DNA from: Alphaproteobacteria bacterium
GTDB lineage: Bacteria > Pseudomonadota > Alphaproteobacteria > Rhizobiales > Aestuariivirgaceae
DNA length: 8,573 nt
Reading direction: 5' to 3'
Assembly: GCA_024639035.1 (NCBI GenBank)
Contig: JAHEJE010000041.1
Location: forward strand, 4,314-12,886
Part shown: positions 1-6,930 of the stretch, one piece after another
Layout of the letters: every line of letters starts with the position of its first letter
Numbering within the stretch: position 1 is the stretch's first letter
The notes under the pieces: model-generated
The model's input: the letters and a program-made list of their open reading frames with translations, nothing else
Database searches by the model: none
Told to the model about the DNA's origin: nothing
Program-made: the position numbers and the translations under genes

Positions 1-764
1 GCCTCGTCGATCAGCGTCTGATGCGGTTTCATCCACGGCACGTGGGCGTAGCCGAACAGGGCGATCCGGTCGGGCGCCAGCGCGAGCACCTGGCTGACGG
101 TTTGCCTGACGCTGTCTTGCGTTTGCCACGGCAGGCCGTAGATCAGGTCGATGTTGATCTTGCTTATACCCGCCGCCCGCAGGCCCGAGATGACGTCGTC
201 GGTCTCTTCGAAGGATTGTTCGCGATTGATTGCTTTTTGCACCCGGTCATCGAAATCCTGCACGCCGATGCTGGCGCGTGTGACGCCTGCGTTTGCAAGA
301 GCGTCAATCTTGTCGCCCGCCATCCCGCGCGGATCGATCTCAACGCTGAATTCGGCTTCGTCATGGACAGTGAACTCGGTGCGGATGCGCGCCGTCAGTT
401 CGCAGATGTCCTGTGGTGTCAGGATGGTCGGCGAGCCGCCGCCCCAGTGGATGGCCCGCACCACTGCATCGGCTGTAACATGCCCGGCGACGGTCGTCAT
501 CTCGGACTTGAGAATCGGCAGATAGCCCGCCACCGGTTGATAGCGTTTCGTGTGCTTGGTGTTGCACCCGCAGAACCAGCACAGAGTGTCGCAGTAGGGA
601 ATGTGAAAGTACAACGACAGCGTATCGCCGGCGTCAATCGACCTCAGCCATTCCCGATAGGTTTCGCTGTCGATCCCCTGATGAAAGTGCGGCGCCGTCG
701 GATAGCTGGTGTAGCGCGGCAGCGGCTTTGCGTGCTTCTTGACGAGGGCGTGTTGCGTTTGCAT
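1..764 (-). CDS. hemN: Oxygen-independent coproporphyrinogen III dehydrogenase HemN, 5' part (cut by window edge)
   Basis: Radical SAM enzyme that converts coproporphyrinogen III to protoporphyrinogen IX without oxygen, in the cytoplasm. The 254 visible residues are continuous and in frame, about 55% of the usual length of about 450; the C-terminal part lies beyond the window edge. Residues 16-28 read PRYTSYPTAPHFH, a signature of true HemN. The radical SAM cluster motif is C58-x3-C62-x2-C65, followed by C67, the extra cysteine typical of HemN. A glycine-rich HWGGGSPT segment and a later IDPRGM segment fit the SAM-binding barrel. The ATG at 764 was chosen because it places PRYTSYPT at the usual distance from the N-terminus; no strong ribosome site precedes it, so the start is the weakest part of the call. 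It is the first gene after the respiratory operon and has its own FNR-type promoter (893-906). Family assignment is firm. Confidence 0.95.
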   Translation of the reverse strand, partial: MQTQHALVKKHAKPLPRYTSYPTAPHFHQGIDSETYREWLRSIDAGDTLSLYFHIPYCDTLCWFCGCNTKHTKRYQPVAGYLPILKSEMTTVAGHVTADAVVRAIHWGGGSPTILTPQDICELTARIRTEFTVHDEAEFSVEIDPRGMAGDKIDALANAGVTRASIGVQDFDDRVQKAINREQSFEETDDVISGLRAAGISKINIDLIYGLPWQTQDSVRQTVSQVLALAPDRIALFGYAHVPWMKPHQTLIDE

Positions 765-864
765 CGGGCAGTTCTGGCTCAGAAATCCGGTTGGGCCGGC
801 GCTCGCGGCAGGTCCCGATTGCCGAGCGAAACGGGAAGCGAGCGCGCAGGGTCATCTGTAGTGG

Positions 865-870
865 AGGGTA
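865..870 (-). promoter_or_regulatory. Putative -10 element of the hemN promoter
   Basis: On the minus strand the hexamer reads TACCCT, which matches the three most conserved positions of TATAAT. Its centre (867.5) is 32 bp downstream of the FNR-box centre (899.5). That is the spacing expected when an activator sits at -41.5 in a class II promoter. The implied start of transcription is near 858, giving an untranslated leader of about 94 bases before hemN. Only the geometry supports it; the hexamer alone would be unconvincing. Confidence 0.45.
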
Positions 871-892
871 GCGCCGGGCCCTCGCCCCCGGC

Positions 893-906
893 TTGATCTG
901 GATCAA
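893..906 (-). promoter_or_regulatory. FNR/FixK/Dnr-type box upstream of hemN
   Basis: The sequence TTGAT-CTGG-ATCAA is a perfect match to the TTGATnnnnATCAA consensus of the FNR family (FNR, Anr, FixK, Dnr, NnrR). It lies just past the hemerythrin stop (924) and upstream of hemN (start 764), with a -10-like hexamer at class II spacing. hemN is a classical target of such regulators in other bacteria. The site itself does not show whether the regulator senses oxygen (FNR/FixK cascade) or nitric oxide (Dnr/NnrR). Confidence 0.85.
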
Positions 907-923
907 CCATGCGATGCAACCCC

Positions 924-1322
924 TCACACCCCGAGCATCTTGTGCAACCGGGCATCCTTGGTCTTGAAGTGGTTGACGAACCAGTCGCGCACCGCTCCGG
1001 ACAGGGCCTCATCGTAGTTGTCGAACTGGCCGGCCTCGAAGTCATCCATAATGTCGCGGATGTCGTCGAGGAGCTTTTCATGGTCCGTCTTGTGGGCCTC
1101 GTACTCGTCGTAATTGTGCTTGCGCATGACGGACTCTTCGAGCGCGAAGTGGGCCGATATCCGCGCGAACACCTCGCCGAGGAAGGCGCTAACGGTGTCC
1201 GGCTCTGCATCGCTGCCCAGCTGGCCGTGCAGTTCGTTGATCAGGTCGACCAGCTCGCGGTGTTCGAGGTCGACGTCGGCAACGCCGGTTTCGAAATCTG
1301 ACCGCCACTCAATCAGCGTCAT
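924..1322 (-). CDS. Bacteriohemerythrin (single-domain, non-heme diiron)
   Basis: A 132-residue protein forming one hemerythrin four-helix bundle with no extra sensor or signalling domain, expected in the cytoplasm. All seven diiron ligands of the family are visible: H21, then H58-x3-E62, then H77-x3-H81, then H118-x4-D123. Such proteins bind O2 reversibly, and some are implicated in delivering O2 or handling NO; which applies here cannot be read from the sequence. The ATG at 1322 is preceded by AGGAG, which overlaps the TAG stop of the preceding gene, and the gap is only 12 bases, so it is the last gene of the respiratory operon. After it comes the FNR box for hemN, with no clear U-tract terminator, so some read-through into hemN is possible. 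The family assignment is firm, the specific role uncertain. Confidence 0.93.
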   Translation of the reverse strand: MTLIEWRSDFETGVADVDLEHRELVDLINELHGQLGSDAEPDTVSAFLGEVFARISAHFALEESVMRKHNYDEYEAHKTDHEKLLDDIRDIMDDFEAGQFDNYDEALSGAVRDWFVNHFKTKDARLHKMLGV

Positions 1323-1334
1323 GGACTATTTCTC

Positions 1335-1838
1335 CTATCGGAACTGGAACCCGTCGATGTCGGCCTTGAAGTCGATCGCCAGATTCTGAAACGGCTTCAG
1401 TGTGGCGGTGTGAGTCTTCTCATAGTCAAAACCGTCAGGGCGCTTGCTGTCGCGCAGCCTTGCCGTCACGGTGTGTTCACCTGCCGGCACCAGGAACTTG
1501 CGGTAGGTTCGCGACGGGCCGTCGCTAGACAAGCCGGTCGCTTCAAGCAATTCATCATACAGAACCTCGCCGTCGATGGTGAGCTGAATGTGAACCGGGA
1601 TGCGCTCGCGGGTGCAGGTGTTCGGCCGGCGCTCGTTGGCGGGCAGCTTGGCGATTTCCTGCGGCGTCAGGCGGCGGCAGTCGATCTTGCGGGCGCCGCC
1701 ATGGGCAAAGCTGAGCTTGATCTGCGCCATGCCGTCGGGCACCTGCTGGTAAACCGGATTTTGCGACAAGTAGGCAATGAAGACCGCGACGGCGGCGAGA
1801 AACACGACCTGACCGGCAAATCTGAGAAAGTCAGGCAT
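1335..1838 (-). CDS. Unrecognised membrane-anchored periplasmic protein of the oxidase/NOR operon
   Basis: A 167-residue protein I do not recognise. A hydrophobic segment at residues 9-24 with few charges around it looks like an uncleaved N-terminal anchor, with the remainder facing the periplasm. The periplasmic part has cysteines C54 and C75, which could form a disulfide or bind metal, then a strand-rich region (about residues 78-160, including VPAGEHTVTARL), suggesting a beta-sandwich fold. The start at 1838 overlaps the end of the upstream cytochrome b fusion by 8 bases, and GGAG sits 7 bases upstream of the ATG, so translational coupling is likely. Its position with subunits I/II and SenC recalls the accessory orf1 of norSY-senC-orf1 clusters, but homology to that protein was not established. 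A role as an assembly factor or accessory subunit is inference only. Confidence 0.8.
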   Translation of the reverse strand: MPDFLRFAGQVVFLAAVAVFIAYLSQNPVYQQVPDGMAQIKLSFAHGGARKIDCRRLTPQEIAKLPANERRPNTCTRERIPVHIQLTIDGEVLYDELLEATGLSSDGPSRTYRKFLVPAGEHTVTARLRDSKRPDGFDYEKTHTATLKPFQNLAIDFKADIDGFQFR

Positions 1839-3417
1839 CGGCCGGCTCCGGGGATGTTGTCGGCGAAGGCCGTTCAGGGCGGCTGTTTGACCGGGCTTTC
1901 GGCGGCAAATTTTCGAGACGCTGTGAAAGATCGCCGATGGCTGCTTTCAGGGCTCCCGTTCCATGCGCACCCGCCCATACCGTGACGAGACGCTCGCGCG
2001 GCACGCGTTTGCGTAGATGCGGATCGCGCTCGCCGGCCAGCCGATCGTTGGTCCAGCGAATGCCGAACCGGGCATCGCAGGCATCCTCGCGGCAGCCGGT
2101 GAGGATGACGCCATCGGCCAGGTCCTTGCTCAGCACGTAGTCTATGAAGGCCGGCGGCAGCTGGCCGATGCAGGCGAGCGGCACGACGCCGACGGTTGAT
2201 GAGGCAACGGACCTGAGGGCCGGACCGGGATCGCAGCCGAACACCATGATACGGGCATTGCCGGTCAGGCCCAGCGCCTGCTGTTCGGTGCGCTCGCGCA
2301 GGCTGGAAATGGTCCAGTCCGGCAGGTCGATGCCGGGCGACAGGTCGGACAGCCGGCGGAACGGCATCGCAGTCGGGCACGAACCGGCACAGATGCCGCA
2401 GGCGACGCAGTACGATGGATTGACCAGCGGCTCGCGTTCGAACGCCGTGCCGTCGGTGCGGGCGACCAGGGAGATGGCGTTGTATGGGCAATCGTTGTAA
2501 CAGCGCGCGCAGCCGTTACAATTCGACAGATCGACCACCGCCGGTCTCGGTTTCTTCATCGGCGGCAGCCAGGGGATGGCGATCATGATGAGCAGGAAGC
2601 AGGCGCTCATGCCCCAAGTCAGGCTGCCCGGCAGGGTCTCAAGCAGCGGAAACAGCGGTAGATAAAACCAGTCGAGCCCGACCTTGCCCGGCACGACAGC
2701 GAGATCGGCCGGCGCTTGCGACAGGGCAGGGTGGATGAGCGACAGCGCCATCAATATGCCGAACACCGAATAGGCCAGCCCGCGCGGCGGGTTGATGCGC
2801 GGTTTGGTGACCCGCTGCAGGTGGATCCACAGCACCGCCAGGGCAATCAGCGGAATGGCGATGTGCATAAAGATCATCAGGGTGAAGAACCGGCTTTCCA
2901 GCGCTTCCGGCGACAGGAAGTTGCGGGCGATGGGTTCGCCGAAAATGCCAAGCATGTCGAGCCACTCGGTTGAGACGATGGCGACGTATTGCGCCAGCTT
3001 GTCCCACACCAGCCAGTAGCCGGAAATACCGGCGATGTAGACCATGATCAGGATCGGGATGCCGGTGATCCAGCTGAACCAGCGCACGCCGCGATAACGG
3101 TCATGGGAGAACTCGCGCAGGATATGGCACAGCATGACGATGATCAGTGCATCGGAGGCGTAGCGGTGCAGGCTGCGCATGATGCCGGCGAGATACCACT
3201 GCTCATGCGTCATGTACTCGATCGAGGCATAGGCGTTGTGCACGCCGGTGTCGAAGAAGATGTAGACGTAGATGCCGCTCGCCGTGATGATCCAATAAAA
3301 GAAAAAGCCTAATGCGCCGAGATTGACCATGGGGTTCCAGGCCGGTGGGAAAACGCTGCCCAGCGCGGCTTCGAGCATGTCGAAGACGCGGCGCAATACG
3401 GCACGCAACGCACTCAT
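1831..3417 (-). CDS. Cytochrome b / 2[4Fe-4S] ferredoxin / MvhD-like fusion protein
   Basis: A 528-residue fusion. Residues about 1-230 are a bc1/b6f-type cytochrome b N-terminal domain. Helix B carries H84 and H98 and helix D carries H185 and H199, both pairs 14 apart, enough to hold two b hemes. A further helix lies near 268-285. Then comes a double ferredoxin: C300-x2-C303-x2-C306-x3-C310-P and C337-x2-C340-x2-C343-x3-C347-P. Residues about 388-485 resemble MvhD/FlpD, the [2Fe-2S] subunit that links hydrogenase or formate dehydrogenase to heterodisulfide reductase; its cysteines are C395, C416, C442 and C447, the last two in the family's GCx4C pattern. The tail is Pro/Ser-rich. The likely role is electron transfer between the quinone pool and another carrier; partner and direction are unknown. 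No Rieske protein or cytochrome c1 is present in the window. The ATG at 3417 overlaps the SCO stop as ATGA with GGAGG upstream, which favours it over a start 63 bases earlier. Confidence 0.9.
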   Translation of the reverse strand: MSALRAVLRRVFDMLEAALGSVFPPAWNPMVNLGALGFFFYWIITASGIYVYIFFDTGVHNAYASIEYMTHEQWYLAGIMRSLHRYASDALIIVMLCHILREFSHDRYRGVRWFSWITGIPILIMVYIAGISGYWLVWDKLAQYVAIVSTEWLDMLGIFGEPIARNFLSPEALESRFFTLMIFMHIAIPLIALAVLWIHLQRVTKPRINPPRGLAYSVFGILMALSLIHPALSQAPADLAVVPGKVGLDWFYLPLFPLLETLPGSLTWGMSACFLLIMIAIPWLPPMKKPRPAVVDLSNCNGCARCYNDCPYNAISLVARTDGTAFEREPLVNPSYCVACGICAGSCPTAMPFRRLSDLSPGIDLPDWTISSLRERTEQQALGLTGNARIMVFGCDPGPALRSVASSTVGVVPLACIGQLPPAFIDYVLSKDLADGVILTGCREDACDARFGIRWTNDRLAGERDPHLRKRVPRERLVTVWAGAHGTGALKAAIGDLSQRLENLPPKARSNSRPERPSPTTSPEPADA

Positions 3418-4223
3418 GTGTGGGCGCCTCCGCCTGGCCCGCCGGGCCCGCCCGACAGGCGGATTTCGCGTGCGATCCAAAGGCCTGCCAGTAGCAGGCA
3501 GGCGATGCCGATACCGCTGCCGATGAACAACGAGTAGTTGAAATAGTAGCGGCCGGTATTGGGATTGTAGACCGTGCAGAACAATTTGATGCGTTCGGTG
3601 ATGCCTTCTATGGAGAGGATCGGCCGGCGGTTGTCGAACATCAGGTCCTTAAGGGGTTCAACGACGGTCGGCGGATTGAACACGCCGCCCATGATCTGCT
3701 GGTAAATCACGCCATCGGCATCGACTACGCTGACCTGGGCCATATGGTCGAACCCGCCGGCGGACGGCACGATGGTGAAGCCGACGGCTTTGGCAAGTGA
3801 GTCGACGCTGGCCTGATCGCCGGACAGAAACAGCCAGTTCGGCAGATCGACGCCGCGCGTGCGGGCAAACGAGCGCATGCGCTGCGGTGTGTCGTGCTGA
3901 GTGTCGAAGCCAACGGTGAGCACCGTGAAGGCGTCCTGGCCGAGGGCACTTTGGGCGATTTCGATAGCCGGGCGCAGGTTTTCGATGATTGCCGGGCAGG
4001 CATCGGTACAGCCGGTATAGATAAGAGATACGAGAACCGGCTTGCCGCGCAGTTCGCTAAGCGCCAACGGCTTGCCTTCGGCGGTCGTGAACTTCAGATC
4101 GGGAAGCTGATGGCCGATGGCGGCCTGCGACAGGCGTGCTGCATCATCTTCCATCGATTGTGCATTTGCGTTTGCCGTTGTGAACGCAAGCAGAGCTGCC
4201 AGCACGCACAGGACAAACTTCAT
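3414..4223 (-). CDS. SCO1/SenC/PrrC-family copper chaperone with C-terminal membrane helix
   Basis: A 269-residue thioredoxin-fold copper protein that loads or reduces the CuA site of oxidase subunit II. Residues 1-21 form a signal peptide ending ANA, so the domain is periplasmic. The copper-binding set is complete: C72-TDA-C76 in the YTGC motif and H160 in FDHMAQV. After the SCO domain there is an extension containing C216 and then a hydrophobic helix at about 231-251, so the protein is probably anchored at its C-terminus; typical SCO proteins are anchored at the N-terminus. The ATG at 4223 overlaps the ctaB stop as ATGA, and GGAGG lies 6 bases upstream. The open frame continues far upstream inside ctaB, but that extension has no signal peptide and is rejected. 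Its place next to the CuA subunit fits a dedicated CuA assembly role. Confidence 0.93.
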   Translation of the reverse strand: MKFVLCVLAALLAFTTANANAQSMEDDAARLSQAAIGHQLPDLKFTTAEGKPLALSELRGKPVLVSLIYTGCTDACPAIIENLRPAIEIAQSALGQDAFTVLTVGFDTQHDTPQRMRSFARTRGVDLPNWLFLSGDQASVDSLAKAVGFTIVPSAGGFDHMAQVSVVDADGVIYQQIMGGVFNPPTVVEPLKDLMFDNRRPILSIEGITERIKLFCTVYNPNTGRYYFNYSLFIGSGIGIACLLLAGLWIAREIRLSGGPGGPGGGAHT

Positions 4224-5113
4224 ATGAAGCCTCCAACCATCCGGTCGGCAACAGCGCCGCCGAGCAGCAGGGTGAGTTGCAGGAGCGAAGCAAAGAAATT
4301 GCGCAGGGCGGCGTGGCGTTGCGGCGTGCGGACCAGCTTGATCGACGTCCAGGTGAACATCGCGCCGCCGATCACAGCACCGGCGAGGTAGACCGGGCCC
4401 ATCCCGTAGAACGCCGGAACCAGCGCAAGCAGCGACAATGCGACCGTGTGGCCGAGGATCACCCAGGCGCATACTCGGTTTCCGGCAACCACCGGCAGCA
4501 TGGGCACGCCGGCCCGCTGGTAATCGTCGCTGGAGACCATGGCGAGGCTCCAGAAATGCGGTGGTGTCCACAGGAACAGAACGACAGTGAGGATAAGGGC
4601 TTCGATGCCGATGGCCGGATTGATGGCCGCAGCTCCGGCCAGTACGGCAAAGCTGCCGGCCAGACCGCCGATGACGATGTTGGTCCAAGAGCGGCGCTTG
4701 AGCCACATGGTGTAGACGACGCCATAGGTGAAGGCGCCGAGGAAGGTGTAGAGCGCTGCCCACCAGTTGGTGGCGAAGCCGGCGAGCACGACCGACGCTG
4801 CCAGCAGGCCGACGATGATGGCTAGCCAGACCGGGCCGGCGGTGAACTGGCCGGTGACGAACGGCCGGTTCTCGGTGCGCTTCATGCGGGCATCGAGGTC
4901 GGTCTCGATCCATTGGTTGAAGGCGCCGGCGGCACCGGCTGCGAAGAACACGGCGATCGACAGCAGGGCCAGTTGCCAGAAGGCCGGGGCAGGGCCGGGA
5001 GACACGGCGATGCCACCAATGGCGCTCAGCATGATGGCAACGGCGATGCGTGGCTTGAACACCATGATTGCATCGCGCATCGTTGTTGGCCGTTCGAAGG
5101 CTGCTGCTGTCAT
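4220..5113 (-). CDS. ctaB: Protoheme IX farnesyltransferase (heme O synthase)
   Basis: A 297-residue polytopic inner-membrane prenyltransferase of the UbiA family that adds a farnesyl group to heme B to make heme O. The first Asp-rich motif is N66-QWIE-T-D72-L-D74 followed by MKRTENRP (77-84). E70 stands where many relatives have Asp; D72 and D74 are kept. The second motif, LKRRSWTNIVIGG (138-150), is present, followed by AGSFAVLAG, where the usual proline is Ala. WTPPHFW (182-188) and YQRAGVPMLP (198-207) complete the family signature. The ATG at 5113 has GGAG 9 bases upstream, and its end overlaps the SCO start by ATGA. No ctaA (heme A synthase) is visible, so this operon by itself supplies heme O. 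Its presence suggests the enzyme encoded upstream uses a farnesylated heme. Also called cyoE. Confidence 0.96.
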   Translation of the reverse strand: MTAAAFERPTTMRDAIMVFKPRIAVAIMLSAIGGIAVSPGPAPAFWQLALLSIAVFFAAGAAGAFNQWIETDLDARMKRTENRPFVTGQFTAGPVWLAIIVGLLAASVVLAGFATNWWAALYTFLGAFTYGVVYTMWLKRRSWTNIVIGGLAGSFAVLAGAAAINPAIGIEALILTVVLFLWTPPHFWSLAMVSSDDYQRAGVPMLPVVAGNRVCAWVILGHTVALSLLALVPAFYGMGPVYLAGAVIGGAMFTWTSIKLVRTPQRHAALRNFFASLLQLTLLLGGAVADRMVGGFI

Positions 5114-5137
5114 CGAATTTGTCTCCAGATCAGTCCA

Positions 5138-5162
5138 CCGGCGCCAGTTGGACTGGCGCCGG
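5138..5162. repeat. Perfect inverted repeat (11-bp arms, 3-nt loop) between subunit I and ctaB genes
   Basis: The arms CCGGCGCCAGT (5138-5148) and ACTGGCGCCGG (5152-5162) are exact inverse complements separated by three bases. The hairpin starts 14 bases after the subunit I stop and ends before the ctaB ribosome site, filling most of the 63-base gap. The transcript has no U-run after it, so it is unlikely to be a full intrinsic terminator. It more likely stabilises or processes the mRNA, or partly attenuates read-through so that the oxidase-like subunits outnumber ctaB and later products. Confidence 0.7.
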
Positions 5163-5176
5163 AGTGTAGTGCGGGA

Positions 5177-6910
5177 CTAGCCGAGTTGCCACAGTTCGGA
5201 CAGATACTTCCAGTTCACGAAGTAATACAGCACGAAGGCGGTAAAGAAGATCGCGACCAGGATATAGGTGCCCGGCAGGTGGAAGGTGCCGGCGTTGCCG
5301 TAGGACTTGACGGCATCGGACATCTGCTTTTGCGGTGTCGGGCCGAGGGCGGCAACGATGTTGCTCGCATCGACCTTCTTGCCGAACAGCACGCTGGCCA
5401 CGATGATCACCACGAAAAGGCCGCCGCCGATGGCCGCCAGGATGGCCGACATGCCGTTCAGGCCGAGCATCAGGAAGGCGGCCGGCGGATAATCGAAGCT
5501 CAAGGTCGCATCCGAGAACGTGATGTCCCAGTGCCGCCGTGAGACACCGAGCGTACCGGCACCCATCATGAACAACGAGATGCCGGCGGCACCCAGTCCG
5601 AACAGATAAGGCTGCCACTTGGCCAGCTTGGGCCAGATGATCTCACGCTGGAAGATCAGCGGCACCAGCAGGTAGGTGATGGCCATGAAGGCCAGCGTGG
5701 TGCCGGCAACCACCGTGGCGTGGAAGTGGCCGGGAACATACAGCGTGTTATGCAGCATGATGTTGATCTGTTCGGTGCCGAGCACGACACCGGAGATGCC
5801 GCCGAGGAAGCCGAACAGCACCAGCGACAGGAACATGCCGGCAAAGGCCGGGTTGTTCCATGGCGCGCGGCGCAGCCATTCGAACACACCGTTGGTGAAG
5901 CCGTTGCCGCGCTGGGCCGCCTCGATTGCACCGGGGATCGACATGCCATGGATCATCGAGCCGAGAACGGCGAGATAGATCGCGTAGGAGGTGTTGAACA
6001 CCTTCCATTCCGACGAGATGCCAGGTTCCACCAGCATGTGGTGGGCACTGGCAAGCTGCAGGAACAGGATGTACATCAGGAAGGCCGAGCGGCTGACTTT
6101 CTCGGACAGCGGCTTGGCGCCCAGCAGTATGGCCGGAATGGCGTACCAGATGGCAACCTGGGCAGCCATGTTGATCTGCTGCGAGGAATGGCCCATCGCC
6201 CACCACACCAGCTTGTACATCACCGTGTCGATATGGCTGATATAGCCCAGTGACCACAACCAGGTCGGGATCAGGATGATCGCGCCCGAGGCAATGGTGA
6301 AGACGGCGATGATACAGGCGGTCAGCGCACCGAAGGTGACCAGCGGGATCGAGCCTTCGTAGGTCTTTTCCTCCTTGGCGATGACCAGTGTGCCGAGGAA
6401 GATGAAGCAGCCGAGCAACGCACCAACGGCAAACAGGATGATACCGAGGTAGAAATTCGGCGGCGCCTTAAGGGGCACGTAGCTGGTGAACATGACGCTC
6501 GCTTCGCCCTGCAGCACGGTGATGTTGGCCAGCAGCGCGCCGACCATCATCAACCCGAAGGCCACCCAGGCTATTCTGGGCGTCGCCAATCTGCAGTTAA
6601 GCAGGATCGCCGAAGCGAAATAGAGCACCGCGATTTCAAAGAAGATGATCCACACCAGCAGCACGTCGAGACCGTGCGCCGTGAGGACCAGATAGAACAG
6701 ATCGGATGGCAGCAGATGCACTGCCTGCCAGCGCGTCAAAGCCACCAGCAGTCCGAACACACCGCCGATGGCGAGGAACACGATCGCCGCCACGGCGTTG
6801 GCCTTTATCAGCCGTTCCGCGGCAAGGTCGACCTTCAGGCCGGTTGCGGGACAGGTTCTGAATTTGGCGGCGATGCCACCGATAATACCTGTTTCAGCCG
6901 TTACACTCAT
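5177..6910 (-). CDS. Heme-copper oxidase superfamily subunit I lacking the catalytic tyrosine; probable NO reductase (sNOR-like)
   Basis: A 577-residue integral membrane catalytic subunit with about 12-14 hydrophobic segments. All metal ligands are present: H79 (helix II) and H397 for the low-spin heme, H395 for the high-spin heme (VPGHFH), and H241, H290 and H291 for CuB. The segment after HH, VEPGI, resembles B-type (ba3) oxidases. The A/B-type motif GHPEVY reads G-H241-S-S-Q-Q245, so the tyrosine that cross-links to a CuB histidine is Gln. The residue 6 before H290, where cbb3 enzymes place their tyrosine, is Leu. Without that tyrosine O2 reduction by the normal route is doubtful, and NO reduction is the best alternative, as in oxidase-derived NORs such as sNOR. 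The Glu-rich active site of cNOR/qNOR is absent. The ATG at 6910 has GGAGG 7 bases upstream and is preferred to a TTG at 6934. Annotators would probably call it a b(o/a)3-type cytochrome c oxidase subunit I. Confidence 0.9.
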   Translation of the reverse strand: MSVTAETGIIGGIAAKFRTCPATGLKVDLAAERLIKANAVAAIVFLAIGGVFGLLVALTRWQAVHLLPSDLFYLVLTAHGLDVLLVWIIFFEIAVLYFASAILLNCRLATPRIAWVAFGLMMVGALLANITVLQGEASVMFTSYVPLKAPPNFYLGIILFAVGALLGCFIFLGTLVIAKEEKTYEGSIPLVTFGALTACIIAVFTIASGAIILIPTWLWSLGYISHIDTVMYKLVWWAMGHSSQQINMAAQVAIWYAIPAILLGAKPLSEKVSRSAFLMYILFLQLASAHHMLVEPGISSEWKVFNTSYAIYLAVLGSMIHGMSIPGAIEAAQRGNGFTNGVFEWLRRAPWNNPAFAGMFLSLVLFGFLGGISGVVLGTEQINIMLHNTLYVPGHFHATVVAGTTLAFMAITYLLVPLIFQREIIWPKLAKWQPYLFGLGAAGISLFMMGAGTLGVSRRHWDITFSDATLSFDYPPAAFLMLGLNGMSAILAAIGGGLFVVIIVASVLFGKKVDASNIVAALGPTPQKQMSDAVKSYGNAGTFHLPGTYILVAIFFTAFVLYYFVNWKYLSELWQLG

Positions 6911-6930
6911 TGTCTTTCCTCCGCCCCGGC

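Noticed and set aside
873..892. GC-rich 6-bp inverted repeat next to the FNR box, as a hemerythrin terminator
   Set aside because: The stem is short, has an 8-base loop and no U-tract, and it lies within the hemN promoter spacer, so chance pairing in GC-rich DNA is likely.
21..896. Long plus-strand open frame opposite hemN
   Set aside because: It is the antisense shadow of hemN and of the hemN upstream region; the translation shows no family motifs, whereas the opposite strand gives a clear HemN.
3418..3480. Upstream start adding 21 Arg-rich residues to the cytochrome b fusion
   Set aside because: It overlaps the SCO 3' end by much more than the ATGA coupling seen for neighbouring genes, and the ATG at 3417 has a good ribosome site.
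3414..4913. A 499-residue version of the SCO protein starting inside ctaB
   Set aside because: The extra N-terminal part is the wrong frame of ctaB and lacks a signal peptide; the start at 4223 has a ribosome site and a signal peptide.
5177..6910. Subunit I as cbb3-type oxidase or classical cNOR/qNOR
   Set aside because: The helix VII tyrosine of cbb3 and the Glu-bearing helix VI motif of cNOR/qNOR are absent, and the partner is a CuA subunit II rather than CcoO/CcoP or NorC.
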